From positions 1-26,276 of the forward strand of contig JBBPSI010000301.1 of assembly GCA_038093515.1 (NCBI GenBank): DNA of 26,276 nucleotides, in the 5' to 3' direction. The translations under genes and the position numbers were made by a program. This document shows positions 18,770 through 26,276 of this stretch, piece by piece (positions within the stretch are counted from its first letter, which is position 1; each line of letters starts with the position of its first letter). The stretch comes from Butyriboletus loyo (taxonomy: Eukaryota; Basidiomycota; Agaricomycetes; Boletales; Boletaceae). The notes beneath the pieces were generated by a model that made no database searches, was not told where the DNA came from, and was given only the letters and a program-made list of their open reading frames with translations.

Positions 18770-19199
18770 TGTTACGCTGGGCGCTAACAATTGAACAGCG
18801 AGGAGGCACTCTGGAGTGGCCTCGAGACTCGTTAAGCGTTTCTGAGCTGGGTCTCAGACTATGTCTTAGTGCGCACACTAAGAGTCTGGAAGTGATACTA
18901 ATTGCTAGCAGGAAGCTGCGTAGAACTAGATACCGTTACAGGGTGTAAAGACTTGTGGCTTTATACTACAGAGGTCTGCGCACAGACCATGCTCCCTAAT
19001 CGGGTCGCGAGAGCAAAAGTGCAAATGAGGAAAAGATACTCTAGAACGTTCTGGAGTATGAGAGAAAGTGCGTCCGTGCGCGGGAAGTGATGACTAAGCT
19101 ACGAACGGTTGTTACCGTTCAACAGGAACTAGCATGAGGCTAGGCGAATGTAAGAGTCCTAATGGTAGTGGAGAAAAGAAATAAAGTACTACCGTAACA
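18770..19199 (-). repeat. Element B 5' LTR (430 bp)
   Basis: Partner of 12094-12522, followed by the second CCAGT copy. Differences: one extra T (GACTTGTGG versus GACTGTGG), one A/G and one CG/TG change. Confidence 0.95.
18922..18988 (-). promoter_or_regulatory. Core promoter and presumed transcription start of element B
   Basis: Read leftward: GGTCTGTGC (18988-18980), TATAAA (18965-18960), then ATCTAGTTCT starting at 18931. The start position is inferred from TATA spacing and from complementarity to the PBS. Confidence 0.65.
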
Positions 19200-19213
19200 C
19201 CAGTACTACGCGG

Positions 19214-20710
19214 TCATGGCTTTCCCCACATTTGAGTCTGCTGTCTAGAGCGGGGTTTGGGGCTGTTCCAGCCAGGGATCATTGTGAAGGTACACATGCC
19301 CGTGGGGTGGGTGTATGAGTGGCATATGGTGCAGGAGGCGAGGTGGGTTGGGATTCCAGTTCTGTCAATTTCAGAGGGGTACTGTAGCGCTGCCAGCATG
19401 ATTCGGATTTTTGTCCATGCGGACACATTGAGGGATGGGGGGGCATTAGATAAGACGTTGAATTGGGGTGTGAGTATTCCCCCTGTGATTTTGAAATCGG
19501 CTCGTTCGATGTGTACTGTGTTAATGAAGGTGTGAATGGCAGTGAGGAGCCTTGGCCTAGACTCTTCCGATGCATAGGTGGGGTCATGTTGGCGGGCGAG
19601 GGTTTCTATCATATTTTGTACATCTTGCTGGGACCATGCATGTTTAGTGGTTTCTCGCACTACATTTTCGTCATGAGTCGTGAAGCCCCCTAGACAGAGT
19701 AGGAGTGCTGGCGGGGTCGTGACTGTTAGGGATCTTGCTTCGAAGGTGACGGTTTGTGTAGACCATATGCATTCTTGTACGATGGTGTCTGTGACGGCTT
19801 GGGGGATATTAGAAACTAGGAATGCGTTTGGGAGTGGACTGTTGTGGTTTGGGGGTGGGCTGGGAGGCGAGACATGTATCTGGGTGTCCAGGTGCTTGGC
19901 GATGATGGCTATTTCGGTGATTGTGGAGCAGATCTTTCCAGCTAGGATCGGGGCTTCTTTCATCGGGTTTTCTCCTGACCATGCAAAGGGGCGGACAAGG
20001 AATTTGGGGTCTTTTGTTCAGAACCATTTTTCTAGGAGGTTGTAGTCCAAATTCTCAATAAGTTCAGTAGCACTGAGCAGCTCTATGGTCAGGAAGCCTT
20101 TCTCTGGAGTGCAGGTGAATTTTGCACCATGGGTGCTTGACAGGTTTGCTGGCATGCATTGGGCCATGGTATTCCTGTTGCTTTTGCTAATGGCTAGGAA
20201 TTCTCTTATTTGTGCCTCGTCTGTAGGTGGGTGGTTAGGTTTATTTCAATTTGGGTGGGTGGGGGTTACCGTACAGTCTGGTTGCAGTGTGGTGTCAGCC
20301 ATCTCGGGTGGGTGGATGCGCAGTGATGGGGTGATGTTGGAGGGGTGGGTGGCAAGGGGTTGGTTGGTTTCCATTCCCATCTCCAGTTGGACATCAGTGC
20401 TAGGAGCATGGATAGATCCTTGTATTCCCTGTTCTTGGGTTGACAGGTCAAGGTTGTCAATTATTATGTCATCTCTGGGGGAGTGGGCGGTGGTTGGTGA
20501 GGGGGAAGGAGAGGGTTCGTCCTGCGTCAACAGGGGGTTGTGAGGGGATGGGGATGGTGTGTTGAGGAGACTCCCAGTTGGGGATTTGTCCTCGTCTGTG
20601 TTGATGTCTGTGAAGGAGGGGGAGAAGAATTGGTGATTTCTGAGTGTTGGATTGGCATAGGGGGTCTGTGGGGTGTGGTTTGATTTTTGGGTGCGTTGGG
20701 GGCCTGTCAT
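19214..20710 (-). pseudogene. LINE-1 ORF1: zinc-knuckle RNA-binding protein
   Basis: The frame opens with MTGPQRTQKS at 20710 and can be followed to the stop near 19214, about 500 codons, broken by two TGA stops (20246-20248 and 20018-20020). The N-terminal half is Ser/Pro-rich and of low complexity. The C-terminal half has the conserved KFTCTPEKGF and FLVSNIPQAV...IWS stretches shared with LINE-2 ORF1, and a knuckle CTICHSYTHPTGMC (CX2CX4HX4C). ORF1 proteins of this type coat LINE RNA. Both stops read as CGA-to-TGA changes. It is not functional as it stands. Confidence 0.85.
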
Positions 20711-21170
20711 AGCGGTGGGTTGTCAGACAGGATAGTAGGCAAGGGGGTGGCCTTAGGACTTTATCTTATTTATCGTAGCTGTACAACATGTTATCACTAT
20801 CTTGTGATACATTTCGGTTGGTTCTGTACCTGTTACGCTAGCAATGCATGGTCGAATGCCAGTACGAATGCCTTGTCACACAGGGTCCACTACAGTTGCA
20901 GGTATACACAAATACCTGGCAAGTATGAACTAGGAGTTCTAGCTTAGTCCTCAACTGTTGCCAGCGAATAGACAAGTGGTTAAAACTAGGGAATCCTAGT
21001 CTAACCACGAGCCTTTATATATTGTACAGAGATGCGCACAGACCATGCTGTGCGTGTGATGAACTACTATACATGGCTAGACTAAAGAAGAGAAGCGCAA
21101 TGGTGATTAACCACACAAGGTGCGGGGATCAAAAAGAAGAGAAGTAAACGGAGATTAAATACATGTGTCG

Positions 21171-21211
21171 TGACGTCATAGAGTCTAGGCCTGGTCTAGG
21201 CCATGACATCA
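21171..21211. promoter_or_regulatory. Inverted CRE-like pair in family C U3
   Basis: TGACGTCA (21171-21178) and TGACATCA (21204-21211) flank a CTAGGCC...CTAGGCC core, forming a near-palindrome ATGACATCA/TGACGTCAT. The second copy of the family has TGACATCAT...ATGATGTCA. TGACGTCA is the ATF/CREB bZIP site. Regulatory use is inferred. Confidence 0.35.
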
Positions 21212-21280
21212 TATGCTTAGTCAGCAAGAGATCACATGTAAGTTCCCACGATCACGTGTGCTATGTCACATGACCTTTGA

Positions 21281-21328
21281 AAGTGAAGTTGAAGCAAAAC
21301 GACTAAGTGAAGTTGAAGCAAAACGACT
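21281..21328. repeat. 24-bp tandem duplication inside solo LTR C1
   Basis: AAGTGAAGTTGAAGCAAAAC-GACT occurs twice head to tail (21281-21304, 21305-21328), then the next four bases AAGT. Copy C2 of the family does not show the duplication. Confidence 0.9.
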
Positions 21329-22364
21329 AAGTCCAGAATGAAAGTGTACGAATAAATGTTATGATTATAACAGTACCTGTTATGCAGTGGGGTTTAACCA
21401 TAAATCAATTCTAGCTTGTGTAATCTTTCCAATTCTTCCTTGTGTTTCTTTTTAAGCTGTCTGTCTGCCATGATATCGCTTAGGGTGACAGGGTGGGCAT
21501 TGGGTCTGAGACATGTGTGGTGAGGGCCGTTCCATAACGGTGTTGATTTGAAGGGGCAGGAGGGGGCGGAGTGTGTTGTGCTGTGGCATGTGGTGCATGT
21601 CATTGTTGGTATCATTCGTATGGTGGTGTTGTGGGGGAGTCCATCTAGCATCAGGGATTGGACAAGTTTGCGGATGTGGACCCACGTGTCGGGGGATGAT
21701 GATGGGTTTGTTGCCGTGATGCTGATGATGTTTGGTGGGGAAGGGGTGTCAGGGTCGAAAAGTAGGCTTGTTGCCGCTATCAAGTCATGCAGTTTTTCTA
21801 TGGCATTGTCCACATTTGGGGATTTTCAATCTGGGTCCAGCTTAGCTCATAGTTGCTCCACAACTGGAGGTTGGAACCATTTGTGGCAGATGGCAGTGAG
21901 GATTTGCTTGGGTGTTATGTTACGGTTGGTGGAGAATGTGATGAGGTGCAGTTTGTGATTGTGGGGGGGAAGTTTAGGACGTGGAAGGTAATGTCCTTGA
22001 AGGACCAGATTCATTGTTCAAGGAGTCACTCAAGATGTGCGGGGGAGATGTCTGTTAGCAGGAAGGATTTGTGCAAGGGTTCGCTTGCGGATTTCGGATT
22101 TTTGGGTGCTGCGGGGAGGATGTTCAGGCAGTTCGGAGGGGGTGTTGTCAGGATGTCAGCGATATGGGTGAAGAGGAGGTAGAGGAGCAGTTCGGTCCTT
22201 CCCGAGTCCAGGTCACCATTGAAACCGAAGACTTGGATTAGGGCTTTGGGGTGGGGGATAGCAGTCCAGTAGGTTCTGGAGTTGTGGTCCATATGGTCTA
22301 GGGGTTGGTTCTCATTGGTGTAGTAGATCTCAAGGAATCCTCCTGGTGGGGTAGGGGTATATTT

Positions 22365-22859
22365 TGTTATGACAATGGAGTTATCAAAGCACACAGGGTT
22401 CCGCAACTGTTGCAGTATTACACAGATACTGGCGATGGTAATGAGGAATAGCTCAGGACCTTAATCTCTCAACTGTTGCCAGCGAATAGACAAGTGGTTA
22501 AAGCTAGGGAATCCTAGCCGCAACCACAAGCCCTTTTTATATTACAAGGGAATGTGCACAGACCATGCAGTGCGTGAGACTAGTTATTATACATGTACAT
22601 ATGAAGAAGTCACGAGTCGACAATGATGGAAAATAGAAGTCAACGGTGATCAAAAAGAAGAGAAGCAAACGGAGATTAAATACATGAGGCGTGACATCAT
22701 AGAGCCTGGGCCAGTCTGGGCCATGATGTCATATGCTTAGTCAGCCTGTGGTAACATGTATAATCCCACGATCACATGCGCGAAGTCACATGACCTTTGA
22801 AAGAGAAATATGGTGAAGTCCGAACGCAAAAGATAGTTATAAGAGATACAATTATAACA
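22365..22859 (-). repeat. Solo LTR, family C copy 2 (495 bp)
   Basis: TGTTATGACAATGG...ATTATAACA, flanked by TATTT at 22360-22364 and 22860-22864. It aligns with C1 (shared CACACAGGGT, CAACTGTTGCCAGCGAATAGACAAGTGG broken into parts, GCACAGACC at 22556-22564). It is more decayed than C1 and has an internal deletion near the U5 end. The element interior is gone. Confidence 0.85.
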
Positions 22860-22902
22860 TATTTGAGGTGTGGTTCATGATGGGGCTGCTGGAATTGGGG
22901 GG

Positions 22903-23355
22903 TGGGTTTCGGAATTGGTAAAGTCCGAGCAGGCGCACCGAGGGCAACGAAGGATGCAAGGGTAAACCTATCAGTGGAAAGACTCACTGATAATACGAGA
23001 GTGAGAGTATCGCAAACAGAGTATAAGGAGCAAGGCTCAACTTAGAGATATCGCAGTAGTGATGATAGAACTGAAAGATCTAAAGAAAAGTGACAAGCCA
23101 TAAGGGCTGTCTTATATACAGTACATAAGTATTTGTACTTATGTTCTGTATAGTACCTTTATAAGGTATAGTATGAAATACATGACGATATGATAGAGAT
23201 AAGAGATAAGACTAAGCATATCGTCCAATAGCATAATAAGAGCTATTTGTAATGTGATAAGCGTGACTAGGTCTAGACAATGATGTCAATTAGACCAGTC
23301 TAGAAACGTAGTGGCTATAAGTGAAATATAGAAATAGAACACTACTGTTTCAACA
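22903..23355. repeat. Probable solo LTR of family D (about 450 bp)
   Basis: The right end CACTACTGTTTCAACA (23340-23355) matches window positions 1-16. GTGGG at 23356-23360 recurs at 22902-22906, and excising the block between them restores the LINE-2 reading frame. The left end lacks a clean TG terminus: it starts either at TGGGTTTC (22903) or just after GTGGG (22907). A TATA-like CTTATATAC lies near 23112. Orientation is not determined. Confidence 0.55.
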
Positions 23356-23756
23356 GTGGGCATCATTTATTATGCAGGTTTAGACGTACTGACATTTTAT
23401 GGGGCGCTACGTGACATTTCATCTGAAAGTAGTATACCAGATTGGCTAGGTGTGTCGTGGTTTTGGAGTGTCTATCCTGGGAGTTAGCTGTATGTCTCAT
23501 CCATTATCATGGTGTCAGTATTTGAGGGCATTGGTTCGGTTTATCTTTGCATATTTGTTTATCTTTTCACGGATGGGTTTGTGGGGTCGCCCTGTTGTTC
23601 GTTGTGGGTAGGTCACCCATGTGGTGGGTTGGGGGTGGATGTGATGTTGTGCTTCATCTGGTGTTTCTCATGTTTCTTTCATGCCTCTTAGATGGTGGGA
23701 GCTCAATAGTTTATTGGTGTGTCTGTGTTCATTTCGTGTAGAGTTATTTTCTCTTC

Positions 23757-23778
23757 TTTTTTTTGGGGGGGGGGGGGG
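23757..23778. repeat. T8G14 homopolymer at the transposon-host boundary
   Basis: Eight T followed by fourteen G. To its left the sequence has the T/G-rich look of a minus-coded LINE; to its right composition becomes mixed. It probably marks the 5' end of LINE-2. Confidence 0.7.
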
Positions 23779-25676
23779 CCAGGCAGTTGCCTTCCATTTT
23801 TTGGCCTTGCCAGCCTTCTTAAGGCGTGGGAAAACCTGCCATGGTTGTGGTTCAGGTTCAAGGAGCCCCTGGCTGGCTGGGAATTTTTCACCACCAGCGC
23901 CGAGCGGCTTTTTCTGAGGCAACCGCATGGACATCTCCACACTCCTCGAGACCCCTCTGCTCAGGCTTGCATGGTCCGTATCGCGCGCATTCACGACATG
24001 TTAGAACAGCGATGCCAGTCTCGGTAACGGACGACGAAAATACATGAAACCTTTCGGACCCCATTTCCGTTGATCACCTCTGGCCATCTTCCGTTTGAGC
24101 TCAAATGCAACATCCACAACGCCTTGCCACGCCATTTCTGTCCCACCCTTTCATCCACGCTTCCTTCCCCTTATGTGCATCCCCAAATCGCCTGCGAGCG
24201 CAATTCGTCCGAGACATCAACCGTCTCCCCTCCTCCGGTGTCTCGAGCTCCTCGTTTCGTGCGAGTTGACGACCCGGCGGTACAATCGACCGTTATCTAA
24301 CAGCAATAAGTGGTCGTGCGAGGAACCGATAGATTTGTCTTTGGTACCTTCAATGGCGGAGTTACTCCCTTCACAACAGCTTCCGGCCCATTCACACCCT
24401 GGTGGGGTAGGAATTTACTGTTGACGTCCCTCTGTAAACGGGGGATCATTGTGAATCGAGGTCTCGTTCCCCTCTCGCGAAGTTCCTCTTCGATAGATAG
24501 CCATGTCGGTCAAGCGCAGGCTCTCTGGTTCGTTCCGTTGTTCGCTGGGGTTCGTCAGTCGGGGGGCCGACAGTGACACGGCTTGCGAGATCGGCGTGTA
24601 TCTATTGAATTCATCGCAGCATTTCCGGTTGTCAGTTCACATACACGAGGTAGTTAGATCGAGTCAACGGGTGAGTAAGCCCTGTCGCCCCACCACATTA
24701 TATTGTCCTTCCTTACTTTCGCGTACATTGGTTTTCAGTGTCGTTTTGACTGTAACCTGCTCATCCAACCATGACATGTGATAATTGCATGCACAATGAC
24801 AGATCCCTGTGTGCAAGCTATACATTCATCGCATCGATACTCGCGCCGCTTCCCTCTACCGTCACCCTGCCTGGTGCACTATGGTGCATCGAATGCGACT
24901 CAAATGTCCAGTATGAAACATATGCATATATGCACTATGTATTGAGCTGAACGATGTACGTACAGATTCCTACCGTTCCGAAGGGAAAAGGTTGATGGAC
25001 AGTGCCTCTCATTCATGGGCGCGTTATATCTCACAATTTTGTTCAATGATTTTTGCAGGGACTGTACACAGCACAGCTGAAACAATCATCCAGGGTACTT
25101 GTTAGTTTCTAAATTATGTTTCAACTGAAAGGTGGCCAATTCCCAGAAGCATCCATTACACATGTCGTTGGAAACCCCAGCCGTCTTCCGTACTCCATTC
25201 TGCACCATACGAATACATTTGCCTTTTCTCTCTTTTAATACAGCATTCTCATCCTCCAGTGTACTCAGAAAAGCACCCCGTGCCCGCCAGTGATGACCAG
25301 AGGTAACACTTTCCCAGGCAGCAGGATATCACTGTGTGGCGGCATCCAGACACCCCAAGCAAGATGTACGAACCGAACCTTAACACGCCTGGAGGGGGAG
25401 AAACAGTGCTTACTTTTGGCATGGCATCACCAGGGAGCCACAATTTCGAATTCAGACCCGATCCTGTATCTGCGGGTCACTTCAGACCAACAACTTCCGA
25501 CCCTATCGTTTCAGGGGGAGTGGACGCTTCATCGATCCATCTACTACCCGCTACACTATCAGTACAAGACATGGATGTTCCGAAGGCACCATATCATCTC
25601 TGGTCGCTATCTGGGAGTTTGAAATATTTATCAGTGCTGCTGATTGTGAGTCACTGTACCATGATTTCAATTACAG
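23779..25676. other. Host DNA without a recognisable gene
   Basis: Mixed composition and short frames only (the longest are about 100 codons). Pieces such as 24070-24420 on the plus strand could be exons of a broken or intron-rich gene, but I recognise no domain. No transposon ends or repeats stand out. Confidence 0.5.
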
Positions 25677-25745
25677 TCATAATGATCCTGCGAGTATATG
25701 CTACGTGGTCAAATCGATTCTTTGGGATCTCCTTATCTATGTGCC
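25677..25745 (+). other. Possible transmembrane exon of the gene at the right edge
   Basis: VIMILRVYATWSNRFF follows a possible acceptor TTACAG (25671-25676). The pattern (hydrophobic segment, then LRVYA and a basic residue) is typical of one helix boundary in DUF6533-type seven-helix proteins of basidiomycetes. The exon limits are guessed, and the link to 25923 is inferred from order and strand only. Confidence 0.35.
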
Positions 25746-25922
25746 CCAGGTTATGCTTTTCATTATTTCTACAGGCATCAACAACAATCCCAATACAAAC
25801 ATCACATGTATGTCATGAGCTGAACACCATGCATCACTGTAATCTCACGCAAGTGGGGCTTATCCGCTGCCACCCTATTCTTTAGACATGATAGTTCAAC
25901 TCCTCGATTTCTCCATTTGCAG

Positions 25923-26276
25923 TTTCTCGATCAGCAACATCTCACCCAAGCATAGCACGTATGATAACATCCCGCGACTCGTTTTCGCTGCCATACGTTT
26001 AATTGTTGCTGTCATGCAAACCCCGAGACAGTCGGTTCAAATGTACAAAGCGACCACGCAGTTGCAACCCGATCGCTACATACAACAATTCGCGAGAGAT
26101 GGGATTCTGTACAATGTGACTGCTGTAGCCAACTTCGGGCCCTCATTAAACAGCACTTCGCTGCGCGTAACCATATGCCCTATGATGCCGCGGTTTATCA
26201 TCAGCGTACGAGAGCTGTATGACCGTGACCTTCGTGGACGCTGGGAGGGGGGTGACACCAGATTCGGAGTGTTGTC
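25923..26276 (+). CDS. Partial host gene: C-terminal exon of a DUF6533-type membrane protein
   Basis: An open frame follows the acceptor CATTTGCAG (ends 25922) and runs off the window: ...NIPRLVFAAIRLIVAV, then FARDGILYNVTAV, then MPRFIISVRELYDRDLRGRW and a GxDTxFGV-like GGDTRFGV. This order (hydrophobic helix, RDGxLY helix, then PRFxxSxRELYxRD) is what I recall for the C-terminal part of the large agaricomycete family of predicted seven-helix DUF6533 proteins, whose function is unknown. No stop or frameshift occurs in the visible exon. The upstream exons are not securely placed, so the gene may be intact with many short introns or already partly broken. Confidence 0.6.

Larger units (their letters stand above)
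12094..19199 (-). mobile_element. Element B: full-length, young Ty3/gypsy chromovirus with gag, pol and a third ORF
   Basis: This is a 7106-bp element with LTRs at 12094-12522 and 18770-19199 and target duplication CCAGT (12089-12093 and 19200-19204). The LTRs differ by two substitutions and one 1-bp indel in 430 bp. All three reading frames are open. In coding order it holds 5' LTR, PBS, gag, pol (-1), ORF3, polypurine tract and 3' LTR. This is a good candidate for a recently or still active copy. Confidence 0.96.
592..20825 (-). mobile_element. LINE-1: decayed non-LTR retrotransposon split by elements A and B
   Basis: The leftward-coded parts are 19200-20825 (ORF1 and 5' side), 9144-12093 (ORF1-ORF2 spacer and the first two thirds of ORF2) and 592-2351 (end of ORF2). 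Removing A with one CCTAT copy and B with one CCAGT copy joins these parts, and the ORF2 frame is continuous across the A site. The protein order is zinc-knuckle ORF1, APE endonuclease, RT, zinc motif and RNase H, as in the I/Tad-type fungal LINEs. The exact 5' end (somewhere in 20711-20825) and the 3' tail are not resolved; the left side is broken by the A-prime LTR. Confidence 0.88.
20831..21372 (-). repeat. Solo LTR, family C copy 1 (542 bp)
   Basis: TGTTACGCTAGC...ATTATAACA, flanked by GTACC at 20826-20830 and 21373-21377, with no internal element sequence. This is the usual product of recombination between the two LTRs of one insertion. Orientation is inferred from the shared promoter layout: GCACAGACC (21036-21044), TTTATA (21014-21019) and AAAACTAGGG (20982-20991) as the likely start region. 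The terminus TGTTACGCT is shared with A and B. Confidence 0.93.
21394..23366 (-). pseudogene. LINE-2 ORF1 remnant, split by two solo LTRs
   Basis: Removing 22365-22859 with one TATTT copy joins PHLK directly to YTPTPPGGF, matching KFTCTPEKGF of LINE-1 ORF1. Removing about 22903-23355 with one GTGGG copy extends the frame to MMPTPQFQQP (ATG at 23364-23366). Further on, FLLTDISPAHLE...IWSFKDITF matches FLVSNIPQAV...IWSTQTVTF, and the knuckle is CTTCHSTTHSAPSC. At least two TGA stops (22026-22028 and shortly after), a TAA and a frameshift before 21813 show decay. Upstream of 23366 the frame continues with several TAA codons, possibly to an ATG near 23741. Confidence 0.75.
21378..23778 (-). mobile_element. 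LINE-2: ORF1 end of a second, related LINE, interrupted by solo LTRs
   Basis: Leftward-coded sequence homologous in protein to LINE-1 ORF1, interrupted at 22365-22859 and about 22903-23355 by solo LTRs. Its ORF2 is not next to it; LINE-1 begins within a few hundred bp on the left. 23367-23778 has the same C/A-rich coding-strand look with many stops and probably holds the decayed start of ORF1 and the 5' UTR. The T8G14 run at 23757-23778 is the likely edge with host DNA. Confidence 0.7.

Noticed and set aside
21281..21328. CRISPR-like repeat
   Set aside because: Just two head-to-tail 24-bp copies without spacers, inside a eukaryotic LTR.
23668..24047. Overlapping ORFs on both strands around the T8G14 run
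   Set aside because: They run across the transposon-host edge through a homopolymer and show no domain.
25334..25885. 183-codon plus-strand ORF as a single gene
   Set aside because: Only a short middle stretch looks like a membrane helix; the rest is low-similarity sequence and the C-terminal domain lies in a different exon, so it is not one continuous gene.

Overview
The window is transposon-packed nuclear DNA of a filamentous fungus, most likely an agaricomycete basidiomycete. The evidence is two Ty3/gypsy chromoviruses of fungal type, LINEs with an APE-type endonuclease and a terminal RNase H, and, at the right edge, an exon resembling the basidiomycete-specific DUF6533-type membrane proteins. 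There is no bacterial or organellar gene organisation, rRNA, convincing tRNA or CRISPR array. Family names come from motifs read by eye; no database was searched.

Layout. Nearly everything from 1 to 23778 is nested insertions, most of them coded on the minus strand. A decayed LINE (LINE-1, about 6.3 kb without its insertions) runs leftward from about 20825 to at least 592. ORF1 lies at 19214-20710. ORF2 (endonuclease, RT, zinc motif, RNase H) lies at 9144-11522 and continues at 609-2351. Chromovirus A (2352-9143, TSD CCTAT) split ORF2, and chromovirus B (12094-19199, TSD CCAGT) landed in the ORF1-ORF2 spacer. An older A-related LTR (17-591, plus strand) sits at the left in LINE-1's 3' part and was itself cut by another LTR whose last 16 bases open the window. 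To the right is the ORF1 end of a second, related LINE (LINE-2, about 21378-23778). It carries two solo LTRs of one family (20831-21372, TSD GTACC; 22365-22859, TSD TATTT) and a third LTR-like block (about 22903-23355, flanked by GTGGG). Host DNA starts near 23779 and ends in the partial membrane-protein gene.

How the parts work together. Element B has gag, pol in the -1 frame, and a third ORF starting 7 nt after the pol stop that encodes a three-zinc-knuckle protein. Element A has a Pol very close to B's, but fused in one 1679-codon ORF to an N-terminal region without a recognisable capsid or usual zinc knuckle; only a segment resembling the C-terminal end of B's Gag remains. In both elements the sequence next to the 5' LTR is complementary over 10 nt to the place in the LTR, about 30 nt after the TATA box, where the RNA should start. 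This fits Tf1/sushi-type self-priming.

History. B is young (2 substitutions and 1 indel between LTRs). A is older (about 18 substitutions, 11 of them CpG transitions). The LINEs are dead: 12 of 13 nonsense codons that I traced in LINE-1 are TGA, as expected from CGA decay under cytosine methylation or a RIP-like process.
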